Shown one piece after another: positions 1-12,010 of a stretch of DNA of 64,000 nucleotides (positions are counted from its first letter, which is position 1; the number at the start of each line of letters is the position of its first letter). The notes under the pieces were generated by a model, which saw only the letters and a program-made list of their open reading frames with translations, had not been told where the DNA came from and did not search any database. The stretch comes from Odobenus rosmarus divergens. Taxonomy: Eukaryota; Chordata; Mammalia; Carnivora; Odobenidae. The DNA is taken from assembly GCF_000321225.1 (NCBI RefSeq), contig NW_004450402.1, positions 1,527,690 to 1,591,689 of the forward strand, given 5' to 3'. The position numbers and the translations under genes are program-made.

Positions 1-178
1 GCTCAGGTCATGATCCCAGGATCCTGGGATCGAGCCCCCATTGGGCTCCCTGCTCGGTGGGGAGCCTGCTTCTCCCTCTCCCTCTGCCTGCTGCTTCCCC
101 TGCTTGTGCTCTCTCTCTGATAAATAAATAAAATGTTTAAAAAATAAAATAAACTGCTACGTTAAAAAAAAAAAAAAG
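1..178 (+). mobile_element. CAN-SINE, 5' end cut by window edge
   Basis: The window opens inside the SINE body (GCTCAGGTCATGATCCCAGG) and continues through GATCGAGCCC, a CT-rich segment, an AATAAATAAA tail and a 14-base A run at about 165-177. The tRNA-like head lies to the left of the window, so its left TSD cannot be seen. Confidence 0.9.
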
Positions 179-1782
179 GAACACAGAAAGAGCAGATAAA
201 GGAACAGTCTCTACCCTTAGGGCTAACCTAGCGCCCCACAAAAGAATCTTCCTCACTAGGGCGATCCAGACCTCACTGGAGAGGGTGCAATCATGGCTCA
301 TGGGATGGCAGAGAAGTTGCTGAGGTGCTGTGCCTGCAGAACTTGCTGGAAAGTTGCCCTCTAAGGTTTTGGGAGAAGCCATCCAAAAGCATGGTTCTTC
401 ACTGGTGGCTCCGTTGCAAAGCCACCTGAACGGGTGCCTAAAGAACCATGCGACAGGAACTAACGCTACAGGAAACAGGTGCTAGAGAAGGTGCTCATCG
501 GACAAAAGCCATACGGTGGAGAAGCCATGTGTGCTGCAGGAGTCCAGAGAGGGGTACACCCTGGGTAAACGATGGTCCTTCCTCCAGTGTCCCTACAGCA
601 CCTTTGAATGACAAATCTTAACAATGTGTCAGCTGGCACGCAGAGCCCAGCCCACCCTCACAGAGCAGACATTGCAGTGTGGATTTGTATCTGAGAGGCA
701 ATAAATTCATAGTGGGTGCTCCAATCTTAATTTGTACTCACTGTCACACATCACAGCGGGCTTTCGGAATTGCTTATTCTCAGCTCACTGGTTTTCCCAA
801 ACTGAACTTCCACAAGAGGTTTCTCACTGGTTTAGCTGCCTTTAGTCTCCACTTTTAAATCTCTGGTGCACGATCAGATTGATTTCCCTAAGCCATCATT
901 TCCCTTTGTCTTTATGCTGCTCAAAAGCTTTCTACGGACTCGTATTGCCTAGAGTAGCGATCCTAAACTTGTTAAGTATGAAAACCCCTTGCCAATATCA
1001 ACAATTTTGTACAGATCACCATATGATGGTAGTTTTACTATTAGACCACTTTAAGTGAAAATATAGATGATAAAATGCTATCCGTTAGACATATACAATA
1101 ATTTGTATTTTACTAAGTCATATCACCTACAGTCCAGTACAGACAGTAGCTCAGGTACATGTGATAAACACATCTATTCCGTGTCTGGGCTATGCCTGCT
1201 GTGGACATGGATCAGAGAGCCTCTTACAGTAATAACTCCGGAGTCCCCAGAGGTGTCAGGCCCACAAATTAGGGGTCCACTGACTTAAAATCAATTCCAA
1301 TCCCTCAAACCCCAGCACTGAGTTTTCCTAATCTGATCCAACCTCCCTTTACAACTTTGTCATTCACTGACACGTCCCTGCATTCAACCCCTTTCTTCTC
1401 AAAACACCTACGGTAGCTTTCACTCCTCCGAATTGCAAATTGTGATAAGGCCTTAATATATGTTTACTATTTATACTGTCAGTTACCTTTCCATTTCTAT
1501 TTCAATTATCTCCACAACTAAGCTTCTGAAAGAAATGACTGTGTTTTATATTTCTTTATATACAATCTAGTATCTTTCCTTGCAAGCAGTTATTCAATAA
1601 ATAATTACTGATTTGATTTGATTAAATAGTGGTATAAATGAGACTGAGTGGGTGGCATATTAGACTTACATCGTAGAAAAAAACTGAAGACTTTCAAACC
1701 ACCAAGTCCATACTGAGAGTTTCAATGGCTTAAAACTTTTCAATGGTCCTTACCTTCCCATCCCTCAGTAAACTAACTCACC
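179..1782. other. No gene seen; unassigned DNA
   Basis: I see no recognisable gene. Bases 180-720 have balanced composition and read like a decayed ancient repeat, but I could not name the family. Short frames of 73-81 codons here have no splice context or family resemblance. Confidence 0.5.
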
Positions 1783-1979
1783 TGGTTTTTTTGTTTGTTT
1801 TGTGTTGTTTTGGGGAGGGGGACAGGGAGGGCCAGAGGGAGAGGGAGAGAGAGCATCCTAAGCAGGTTTCATGCCCAGCTCAGAGCCTGTTGCAGAGCTG
1901 GATCTCATGACACTGAGATCATGACCTGAGCCAAAATCAAGAGTCCAACGCTCAGCCAGCGGAGCCACCCAGGCGCCTC
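1783..1979 (-). mobile_element. CAN-SINE, older diverged copy
   Basis: On the minus strand it begins GGAGGCGCCTGGGTGGCTC and runs through a diverged body to a GGGAGAG-rich segment and a T/G-rich remnant of the tail. GAGATCATGACCTGAGCC marks the body. Substitutions and the degraded tail suggest an older insertion than those at 31.7 or 47.6 kb. Confidence 0.85.
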
Positions 1980-2312
1980 CTACTTATCTGTTTTGAATCA
2001 AATTGCTGACTTTCATTCTAAATATCTGTAAACATTTTTGGGTGGACAACTTTGGGCCAGTTAGGCCATCACAGCACTCCCTGTTTTACGTTCCCATCCT
2101 ACACATTTCATATTCTTCCACATGTTAAATCTCCTTGCCTCTAGCCAATCTTGCCTAACTACCCTTAAAATCCACCCTTTCTCTACTCTTTTCTTTCCAC
2201 CACCAGGTATAAAACAATATGAAGAAATACACATATTTTTTAAATGTGAAGAAGGATAAAGTTTTTATCCTTGAGCTACAAACAGATCTTTCGCTCTTTC
2301 TATACATCTAGC
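1980..2312. other. No gene seen; AT-rich unique DNA
   Basis: AT-rich sequence with no repeat, RNA gene or coding signal that I recognise. Confidence 0.4.
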
Positions 2313-2700
2313 TATAGTGAGTTGAATAGTACTCCCCAAAATTCACATCCACTCAGAACCTAGAATGTGATCTTATTTTGAAATAGAGTCTGTGCAGATG
2401 TAAAATTAACTAATGACCTCAAGACAAAATCATTCTGGATTTAGAGTGGGCCCTACATTTAATGACAGGTGTCTTTATAACGAGAGGAGAAAATACAGAG
2501 ACACAGGGCTGGGAAAAGGCCATAGAAATATGACAGAGATCAGAGTGATGCTCTGCAAACCAAGAAACACCAGGGGCCACCAGAAGCTGGAAGAGGTAAA
2601 AAAGGATTCTCCCCTAGAAACTTCAGAAGAAGTATGGCTCTGCTAATACCCTGTTTATGGTACTTTGTACGGCAGCCCCAGGAAACTAACACTAGAACCA
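2313..2700 (+). mobile_element. MaLR-like LTR relic
   Basis: It follows the widespread mammalian consensus: a CCCCAAAATTCA start, GAATGTGA.CTTATTT.GAAATAG, GGGCCCTA, GTGTC.TTATAA, and an end with GTACTTTGTACGGCAGCCCCAGGAAACTAACA. I recognise this as an LTR-type interspersed repeat of the ERVL-MaLR kind, but the exact family name is uncertain. A 77-codon frame inside it is not a gene. Confidence 0.65.
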
Positions 2701-3249
2701 TACTAATAGTAACAGTACTATCCTAATCCTGATATAACTGGTATTTTTCATGAAAGCCAATACACACTTTAGAGGCATAAGTGAATGCATTAAATTGTGA
2801 GGAAGTTGACATTGCTGTTCATGCTGCTAAACACAAAGTATTCCTAATACATACCCTCTACTCTCTTTTAGGACCACTTTCAGAGATGTAAATAAAGTAT
2901 CTCCTAGTAAAAGGCTTTCTTGGCTAGTAGTTTATTGGAAAAGTTCAATTTGCCATTGGCCATTTAGAAGTTGGTTTCAAGGACAGGATTACCATGGTAA
3001 AAAGTAAACTATTTTCTACCTCCTAGAGATAATACCTTAGTAATCACCAAAAACTTGAACTTCCGGTGAAGATGTAATTCTCCTTTCCCTCTAGGCAGGA
3101 GAAAAGGGGTAGGGCAGTTGAGAAAACATTGTACAGCGTACAAGCATACCTGTTCCTCCTCCTGAACACACCACACATTCTGAGGTTTGTATTCTAAAGG
3201 ATGCTTTAGAACACAAATCCCCAGGCAGAGTTAGACACACCCTCTCTAC
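2701..3249. other. No gene seen
   Basis: Mixed-composition sequence without coding, RNA or repeat signals that I can name. Confidence 0.4.
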
Positions 3250-3436
3250 GCCCCCTTTGCCCTCCATGTGCAGCTCTATTTTATCACATTTTGTTGTTAT
3301 TATTGGTTTACCTGACTATTCCTCCCAACAGACTGAGAACTCTATAAGGGCAGGACTGTGTATAACATCCTCATACTCCCTGGCCATGGTATCGTGCTTG
3401 GCAGCACTGGTGCTTGATAAATGCTGAACTAATTAA
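3250..3436 (+). mobile_element. L2 LINE 3' end fragment
   Basis: It matches the L2 3' terminus: GACTGAGAACTCTATAAGGGCAGGACTGTG followed by CTTGGCAGCACTGGTGCTTGATAAATGCTGAACTAAT. L2 is an ancient mammalian-wide LINE and this is a short decayed remnant. Confidence 0.75.
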
Positions 3437-4200
3437 ACCGTTGACCTTGCTCTATTCATAACAGAATAGACAAATTTAGAACACATTGCCAAATTGCAAT
3501 CCTGAAATTGAGCATTTATTCTCAAAGCAGATGCAGCAGACATATTTTTATTTACAAAATGTGGCTTATATACTGCCCCTTTCTCAAAAGAAGGCAGTAA
3601 GACTCAGCAATTAATTACCCAATCTAATGAAAGAAATGTTCACAAGTTACTGCAGCCTGGTATTTATCAGAAAGATGTAATAACCTGGGTGGTAGCAAGT
3701 TCAAGACATTTTTCCTCTTCATGTGCACTCCTGCCATAAAGCAGGTTCCAAGAACAACAGTAAAGTGTGGCTGAAGGACAATGAGTTTTGCCTAGAAGTC
3801 AAACAAAGCCAGTGTTAAATCTTCCAAATCCTCTGTCCCGGAGTCTTAACCACGTTCCATATCCCCTGAATTTAAAATTGATAACGAATGTGTAAACATT
3901 CTAAGGTGGTTCTAAAGTTTCTCTAAATCCTCAAAATTGCTAGGTCAAGAGAACATAGGTCATAGCTAGTATATTCATCTCTGAGATATAACCCCCATCT
4001 AATTTTAGGCACTGCTAATGGCTTTAAGGAGCAGATACTCAAAAACAGTTCTAGGAAAACCATCCCTGATGAAAAGTGAAGAAATGGGGAGATCCAGGAC
4101 AGGGATCCCAATGAAGAAAGAATATTGAGAATCTTGGCTGAAGGAATTTGACTCAGAGAGGGGGCTTACAGAAGAATTCACACTTGTCAGTTTTCCAGCT
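3437..4200. other. No gene seen; unique DNA
   Basis: No repeat family or gene recognised. A minus-strand 62-codon frame at 3923-4111 lacks any support. Confidence 0.4.
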
Positions 4201-4757
4201 TGGTAGAAGATAGCCTCTAAAATGGCCCCAATGATCCCTACCTCCTAGTATTCATGCCCTTGTGTACCGCTCCTCTTGAGTGTGGGCTGGACCTAGTGAC
4301 TGGTTTCTAACAACTAGGATATAGCACAAGTAATGGGGTGCCACTGCTGGGATTAGGTTTCAAAGAGATTGTGCCTTCCATCTTGGGCGGCGCTCCCTCA
4401 CTCTTTTGCTCACTCACTCTGAAGAAAGCCAGGGGCCATGTTGTGAGTTGCCCTGTGGTAAGTCTCCTATAGCAAGGAACTTAGGCCTTCTTTCCAACAA
4501 CCCAGTAGGAACTGAGTCCAGCCAAAACCACTTGCATGAGCTTGGAAGCTGCTCCTCTGATGGAGCCTTGGGATAACTGCAACCCTGGCCACCTTCACTT
4601 CAGCCTTCTCAGAGACCCTGAGCCAGAGACATTCAGCCATGCCACATCCAGATTTCTGACCCACAGAAGCTTTAAGATAATAAATGTTTATGGTTGTAAG
4701 CCACTCAGTTTTGGGGTAATTTGTCACACAGCAATAGGTAATTATGACATAGCAACT
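4201..4757 (+). mobile_element. MaLR/MLT1-like LTR relic
   Basis: It follows a recalled MaLR consensus from AGCCTCTAAAATGGCCCCAATGATCCC through GAGTGTGGGCTGGACCTAGTGAC, CCATCTTGGGCGGC and AGCCAGGGGCCATG. It ends with ATAATAAATGTTTATGG.TGTAAGCC and TTTTGGGGTAATTTGTCACACAGCAATAGGTAA. Overlapping frames of 99 and 108 codons on opposite strands lie entirely within it and are chance frames. Confidence 0.75.
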
Positions 4758-4866
4758 TCTACTTGTAATATTAAATTTATCCTTACTTTTCAAAACACAT
4801 ACCCTGATTTTCGTTTGTGTGAGAAGGTCACCTGATCCCTGAGATGGAAATAGAGACCATTCTCTT

Positions 4867-5084
4867 AGAAACTAAGTAATTTTTTTTAAATATTTTATTT
4901 ATTTGACAGAGAGAGACACAGCGAGAGAGGGAACACAGCAGGGGGAGTGGGAGAGGGAGAAGCAGGCTTCCCGCCAAGTGGGGAGCCCTATGTGGGGCTC
5001 GATCCCAGGACCCCGGGATCACAACCTGAGCCGAAGGCAGCCGCCTAACCGACTGAGCCACCCAGGCACCCCAGAAGCTAAGTA
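4867..5084 (-). mobile_element. CAN-SINE with TSD
   Basis: The SINE proper is 4879-5072, a body of the GACAGAGAGAGACACAGCGAG type. The TSD AGAA(A/G)CTAAGTA occurs at 4867-4878 and 5073-5084 with one mismatch. Frames of 89 and 63 codons on the two strands are SINE sequence. Confidence 0.93.
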
Positions 5085-6654
5085 CTTTGTCTGACAAACA
5101 TATATAAACTCAGGAAGTGAATCATTACAATCAAGGACTGGGCTGTCTCCCTACAAGAAAGTCCAATCACGCAGAATGTGGCAAAGCTGACCATAAGGTT
5201 GTCTTCCTAAAGCCAGAAACCATATAGCCAAAGTACAACCCATTCATTCACTCATCACCTTATGACCAGTAGTGGAAATAAAATTACTTTATTCTTTAAA
5301 CATCTAACTATATGTTTATTCATCTTTTCAATGCAGTGTTTTATAGGAAACTGGAGAGCCCTAAGAATTGTTTCTCTATCTCCTTTGAATCACTAGAGAC
5401 GCCTTCTACATGAACAAAATGGATACTAAGCACTTATTCTGTGAAGGAACATAATTGCCTGGCTGCCACAAGACAACATTTCATTTCAAATTCTATTCAT
5501 TGCTTACTCATTTCCCCAAACAATTTCCCTTTTGCTCAAACTCTCCTATATAATAGAGTACTTTATTAGATAATGTTTACTAATAAACTGAAGGCAAGAG
5601 TAACTATTAAAAAAGATAAAGTATTCAATTAGAACAGCTTAATTACAATGTGACTTTGTATAGAATTCTAGCTTGTAATTTTATCTGATAGCAATGTCAA
5701 GTGTTCGTTCAAAATAAGACATCTCACATTTGGTTCTTTCCAGATTTGACTAGATGAGCAGGACAACACAGAGCTTAAACAAAGATTCGTGGTATCTAGG
5801 CCTTCATGAACAATGCTGATATTTTCTGCTTTATAATGGGAAATAACCTATTAGAACACCCATTTAAAACATACGTGTTTTTAGGTACCTCAACCTAAGC
5901 TACCACCATAAAATTTTGTGTTAATGGTTCTCAAGTAGGAGGAAAGATCAGAACTTGTCTTTGGAGATTTATTTTATATTCTTTTTTTTTTTTTTGCTTT
6001 CCCTTTTTCAATATACAAATATATCTAAAGCTGAAAATACACACAAATTCTTCTCCTTGAATCTTTCTCCAAGTTCCCTCTGTTAATGGACAGAATGTTC
6101 TGAAGACTCACTTAACTTCCCACTCATCCTACGTTAATCCTAACTGAACCAGTGACATTATCAAATGATGGGCTTGTCCTGCTGGAAAACTGATTGGATG
6201 CCGGCCATAATCTACAAATTCGCCATTAACCCATCTCTTGGACAAACATTGAACAAATCACTAGCTATCAAATATTAGTGACTTTTGAAAAATGTTCAGG
6301 CTGTCATAACACCTCACCTTTGCTTATTAATAATAATTTAAGTCAGGGCTTTCTTGACATTGTATTTTTCTCATTATATCTCACATCGTTGGTAAAATAT
6401 TATAGATTTTTTTTCCTTGAAATTTTGTGTCCTATTCAAAGAAGAAATAAATCTTGTTTCATTTACATAAATTATGACAAACCAGGCAAATTGAGTTGGC
6501 AATAATCTGGAAATTTTTTGAAGAAAAATCTGAATTACATAGATATTTGGGATAAAATTAACTTCTTAAATCTAAGTTATTTAATTTCTTCAGTTTAGTG
6601 TTTTAACTTTGCCTCTGGTCAGATGGCCTTATCCCCACACACCAGGTTTTCACT
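5085..6654. other. No gene seen; AT-rich DNA
   Basis: AT-rich sequence with a 13-base T run near 5982. I see no gene, RNA or confidently named repeat. Confidence 0.4.
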
Positions 6655-7290
6655 CTATTAGGTGTTCTCCAAATTACCCAGAAAGATCTGTCTAAAATAC
6701 AAGCATTTTCTTACTTCTCTACTTAAAAATTACTCATTGCATTGTCCAGTATCTTCAGGATAAGGTTAATATTCATTAGAATGATACATAAGGCCCTTAA
6801 TCACCTGGATTTCCTGGATTCTACCAGCCTCTTTTGCCTCACTCTCTGTCCACTTCATACTTCACACCATGTCAGCCACACTAAATTACTTGGAGTTCTC
6901 ACTTCACCACATTCTCCACACACTGGGTCTTCCAACTTACGTTCCTTCCACCTTAGGTCACTGACTATCCATCCTATCAACTTTACCTTAGTGACTCAGA
7001 CTTAAACCATCTTCAATTCTTATCTCAGGTCACCCACCACGTAGAAACTCCTTCATTTTTGCTTCCAACCGAAGCTACATGTTTTTCCTATTTTCTTACC
7101 TAGCATTCTATTCTAACCATCACATTTACCACATTGTCTCACTGTTGACAATTTATGTCTGTCAATCTCCAACTAATTGCGAAGTCCTGGGGTCAAGTAC
7201 TGAATCTTACTTGACTGTTTATCTTCTTTTGCAAAACTAGCATAGTGTCTGGAACATAGTAAGCACTCAGTAAATATCTGTTGAATTAGC
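6655..7290 (+). mobile_element. L2 LINE 3' region
   Basis: Typical L2 3' sequence: TCTACTTAAAAATTACTCATTGCATTG, ACATAAGGCCCTTAATCACCTGG, a long CT-rich pseudo-coding stretch, then TAGTGTCTGGAACATAGTAAGCACTCAGTAAATATCTGTTGAATT at the end. The 87-codon frame at 6742-7005 is decayed L2 ORF2 tail, not a gene. Confidence 0.85.
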
Positions 7291-7459
7291 TAGAATTCCT
7301 TTGAAGGAGTTTTGGAAAAAGATCCTTCTTTTAAGAGAATATTGAGACAAAACAGCCATAGCAGGACAAATAATTCAGAAATTGCCGTTTATAGCTCATG
7401 TGTAATGCCAAACATTTTCCAAAGTGTGTGGACCAATGTTAGCTGCCACCATTTTTTGA

Positions 7460-9640
7460 AAGCCTTTATTTCGCCACGTTCTTGCCTTGGAATTGTCCCA
7501 CTTTTAAATTTTCTCCAATCTAGTGGATATACAATTGTTTATCATTGAAGTTTTGACAGGCTTTATTTGATGCCCAGTGGAGTTGAACACCATTTTAAAT
7601 ACACATTGGTTATTTGGATTTCCTCATCTGTGAAATCGCTTGCCTGTTTTTCTATTGGATTGGTAGTCTTTGTTTTCTTTTTAAAAAAGATTTATAATAA
7701 TTCTCTATGTATTCTGAATATCTCAGTTAAAATTGTTGCAAATATGTTCTCCCTCTCTGTGGTTGCCTTTGCATTATCTTAATGGTGTATGTCAATGAAC
7801 AGAACTTCTTAATTTTAATGAAACCAACTTTATTGATCTTCTTTTAGTTAATGCCCTTTGTGTCATGTTTAAGAAATAATTTCCTACCCAAAGTCAGGAA
7901 GATATTCCCCTTATTATCTAGTACAAGTTTTATTGTTTTGTTTTTTATATGTAAGTCTATAATCCACCTGGAATTGATTTTTGTGTTAGGTATGACAGGA
8001 AATCCAATTTCATTTTCTACAATAAAGATGTCCAACTGTCCCAGAACCATTTATTGAGAACACTAGCCTTTCCTCCACTGCTCCGCAGTGTCACTTGGTC
8101 ATAAATCAAGTGTGTATATATGCCTGGTTTTTTTCTAGATACTCTATTCTGTTCCTTCTCCTATGTATCCTTGTGCTAACACCACATGGTATAACTTAAC
8201 ATAGATTTACACTAACTTGGCTATTCTTCAATCTTTGTAGTTCCATATAAACTTTAGAAGTAACTTTTCACATTCCACAAGAATAAGAACAAGACAAGTG
8301 AAATCTGCATTGAATTTAAATTAAATCCATAGATCGATTTAGGGAAAAGTGACATTTTGGCAAATTTGAGTTTTCCAATCCATGATCACTATTTCTCCAT
8401 TTATTGCAGTATTTTTAGTTTATTTTAATAAAGTTTCATCATTTTATCTGTAGATTTACTTCTAGCTTCTTGATACTTTAATCAAGTGCCTTATTTAAAC
8501 TTCAGTTTCTGCTTGCTGCTAGTATATATAATTACTTTTGTATATTGGTCTTTTAGAGTTGCTTTGCTAAATGATCATTAATTCTAATCATTTACCTGTA
8601 GATTGTGTTAAATTTTCTGCATATAATGTTACTGTATCATCCAAGAATAATACAAATTTTGTTTTTTTGTTTCAAAGCATATACTTTTTATTCAGTTTTG
8701 TTGTTGTTTTGATAATTTGATGTTTTTGATTTTGATTTATTTTACCACATAAAACCTCCAGGAAAAAAAATGTCATATACAGCTAATGATAATGAGCAAC
8801 ACTGTCTTGCTTTTAAACTCACAGGAAAATTCTACAAAGCTTTAGCATCAAATATCATTAAACAATAAACATGGTATGCTGTAGGTGTTTATTAAATAAT
8901 TTTTATCAAATAGAAGAAGTTCTGTTCCATTCCTACTTTGCTGAGGTTTTTTCCTTAATTTAATGAGAATATTGAATTTTGACAAATATCTCTGTTCATC
9001 TATTAAAATTACCATAGGATATTTTCCCATTTTTACTCTGCAATGTAATAAATTTAATTAATTTTTTTGTATATCAACCACATACTCCTAAAATAAACTC
9101 AACTTGGTCACAATACACTATCCCGTTTATCTATCACTGTATTAGATTTACTAATATTTTGTTTAGGATGTTTTCATCTACATTTGTAAGTGATTTTTGC
9201 CTATTTAATTTTCTTGTCATGTTCTTCAGCTTCATTATTAAAATCATGATAACCTCATACTATGAATTGTGAGACAAGCCTTTTTATTCTCTGGAAAGTT
9301 TATAAAAAATAGCAGTTACTTATGTCCCAAAAGCTTGACAGAACTCAATAACTAAGTCATCTAGGCATGATATGTTTTCTAAGGAAAGTTTTTAAATTAT
9401 CCTTTCAAGTTTTTAAATAGTTATACAACCACTCATATTTTCTATTTCTTTTTATGTCCATTTTGGTAAATGGTAGTTTTCTAAGAGTGTCTCCATTCCA
9501 TTTGAATTTTCAGATTTTTGTCTTAAAACTGTTCATAATATCCTATCATCTTTGCTGATACTACAAGATATACAATAATATCCCATTTTTGATTCCTGGT
9601 CATTATTTTTCATGCTTTCATTATTTTCCCTAATCAGTCC
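7460..9640 (-). mobile_element. Old L1 LINE, antisense ORF2 relic
   Basis: Read on the plus strand this is the complement of L1 ORF2. It has landmarks such as TTTTTCTATTGGATTGGTAGTC, AACTTTATTGATCTTCTTTTAG, TAATCCACCTGGAATTGATTTTTGTG, CCAGAACCATTTATTGAGAA and a region matching the reverse-transcriptase domain near 8900-9000. No frame is intact; many indels show long decay. Frames of 68-71 codons at 7567-8057 belong to it. It lacks the L1 3' UTR. Confidence 0.8.
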
Positions 9641-10960
9641 TGGAGGGGAAAAAAAAGCTGCACAGAGAATAGAATGAGGTTTCCTTGATGTAATAAAAAG
9701 TATCTAATAAACACCTGTCACACATGGTGTTTAATGGGTTTGGTAGATCTCCATTGTGTACTTCCTGATGCTGCCATGGTTTCATCATGTGTATGTGAGA
9801 CATGTGCCAGAAGCTTCAACACGTGGTTACAGCTGAGAGGTAGCCAGTATTAACCCCTTTCTCTTTTTTCAATTCTTCCTCAAACAAAACAGAACAAATG
9901 TTTTCCTTTCAAGGAAAGCCAGGGCCTTACTAATAAAACAACTGCATTCACTCAAACAAGAAGGCCACTGCCCTTGACAACTATCTGGTCCACCAGCTCA
10001 TTGGGCCATGCCCTGAGCCTGTGATTGCATGAAATCATAGGTTGCCAGCCAGCAGAGTCAGTGCAAGGTGGGAAATGACATGTCAGATCTACACGAAGTA
10101 TGTGTGGAAAATAGATGATGAGCAAATCTGCTGCAAAACACTTGGTATGGTGGTTTTGTCATTATTTTCAGTGCAAATCATAAATATATAACTATTTTAT
10201 TATTTTTCATTATTTTGCAATTTACAATAAACCCTGTCGGCGATGAGTTCAGAAGAATGGAACTGTATGTTTAATGAAAAAGTAAGTACTACATATCTAT
10301 CTCTGAGAAAGTTAATGATGACCATGTAATTTACAAAAATTGCCAACATTTACCATCCACTATGAAGGTAGTAGTGATACCACTGAACACTAAAAAGACA
10401 CAGATCTCCTGAAGAATGCTCAGAAGACTGAGTTAGAAAATAATATTCCAGTACGTGCAGCTGCAGAAAATGCATTTAAACAAGACTCTGTGGAGCTTAT
10501 CTTTTTTTTAGAGCAAACGCTTGTTCTTCTAAATTTCGCTTATTTTGATTTCAGGCTTTTCTTGGGGATCTTCAAAAAGTGAAGCAATATCTGTGAATGT
10601 GTTGGCTCCATTAGCAGCAACAGACCCTTGCAATCCATTAAGTGATGCCAGTTTCATGGTATTTTACCATGGAAAATAAGTTAATTCCACTAATGTTTTG
10701 ATTTCTCATCCAGTTCAAGAAATTAGAGTAAAGTTTTTGGAAGATCATTATGTCACTGGAGAATGATCCGACATGGTTATGACTGCTATTGAAAATTGTT
10801 TGAAATTAATGCTCATTAAAATATTTGCTTTATGGTGGTAATACACAAATTTTGGTGTTGCAAGGCATCATGGTAAAAAATGTCCTTACAAAATCAATAA
10901 ACACACTGATATTTTAGTATGTGTGTACATATATCAGTAAGCTTGGCCTATTTCAGTAGG

Positions 10961-10982
10961 TGTGTGTGTGTGTGTGTGTGTA
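10961..10982. repeat. (TG)n microsatellite
   Basis: About eleven TG units, followed by TATACATG. Confidence 0.9.
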
Positions 10983-11049
10983 TACATGCAAACTTATTAA
11001 ATAAAATTAGCAAGCTTGACTATATTTATATTTGAGTAGAAATTTAAAC

Positions 11050-11240
11050 AAATTTAGGAAATATGACCTGTTACCTATAATGTAGTAAATATTATATATA
11101 ATATAGGGTATATTCTGTGTAATTATAAAGCATATAATAATATATAATAAATATGATATATGTAATAATATACAATTATAAAGTATGTATTATATGTGTT
11201 ACACATTCTATTATATCCATTGTTATACATTATATTAGAT
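11050..11240. repeat. AT-rich low-complexity tract
   Basis: Repeated TATAATATATAATAAATATGATATA-like sequence, almost entirely A and T. Confidence 0.8.
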
Positions 11241-11269
11241 CAAGTTTGTTAAATTGGTATTCAAATCTT

Positions 11270-11780
11270 TTATAATCTTGCAAGAGTTTTCAAGATTCTT
11301 CATGTTCTATCAATTACTGAGAAAGACATATTAAAATGTCTTGTTCTGACTGTAAATTTGTCCATTTCTCCTTGCAGTTATGTCAGTTTTTATTTTGCAA
11401 GTTTCAGTGCTATGTTATTAGTTGAATACAATGTAGAATTGTTTATCTTCTTACTAAATTGAACATTTATCATTTTGTAAGATCCTCTGCTTCTGGTAAT
11501 GGTTTTCAACATTTTTGTAGTTTTAATATTTAGATGTGTTTTAAATAACATTATGTTACTTTGTTTTTTATCCAGTTTGTCAAACTTCATCTTTTAAACT
11601 GAGGGACTTGGCCCATTTAGGTTAGATTAAATTAAAAGCATATTTGAATGTAAATCTACCATCTTATTATGTACTATTTGTCCTATCTATTTAATGTTCC
11701 TGTTTAACTGCTCTCTGACGTTCCTTTGGATTGAGAATTTTTTTATTATTCCATTTTCCCCTCTATTGCTTTGGAGACTT
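11270..11780 (-). mobile_element. Old L1 LINE, antisense 5' part of ORF2
   Basis: The plus strand shows the complement of the L1 endonuclease-side ORF2 region: CTATCAATTACTGAGAAAGA, AAATTTGTCCATTTCTCCTTG, AGTTATGTCAGTTTTTA, TTTATCATTTTGTAAGATCC, and GTAAATCTACCATCTTATTATGTACTATTTGTCC. It probably belongs to the same element as 7460-9640, since order and strand agree. A 66-codon minus frame at 11390-11590 is part of the decayed ORF2. Confidence 0.75.
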
Positions 11781-12010
11781 TATATCCTTTTTCTTTTTTT
11801 TTTTTTAAAGATTTTATTTATTTATTTGAGAGAGAGAGAATGAGAGACAGAGAGCATGAGAGGGAAGAGGGTCAGAGGGAGGAGCAGACCCCCTGCTGAG
11901 CAGGGAGCCTGATGTGGGACTCGATCCTGGGACTCCAGGATCATGACCTGAGCCGAAGGCAGTCGCTTAACCAACTGAGCCATCCAGGCGCCCCTTTATA
12001 TCCTTTTTCT
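11778..12010 (-). mobile_element. CAN-SINE with 17-bp TSD
   Basis: The SINE is 11795-11993, of the GAGAGAATGAGAGACAGAGAGC...GGGAAGAGGGTCAGAGGGAG body type. A perfect TSD, CTTTATATCCTTTTTCT, flanks it at 11778-11794 and 11994-12010. It inserted next to the L1 and L2 relics. Confidence 0.95.

Larger units (their letters stand above)
9641..11269. other. Unassigned DNA between two antisense L1 pieces
   Basis: This 1.6-kb segment separates two parts of L1 ORF2 that occur in the right order. Only roughly 0.6 kb of L1 should be missing here, so some of it may be a later insertion. It holds a (TG)n run at about 10961-10982 and a very AT-rich tract at 11050-11240. I could not name the rest. Confidence 0.4.
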
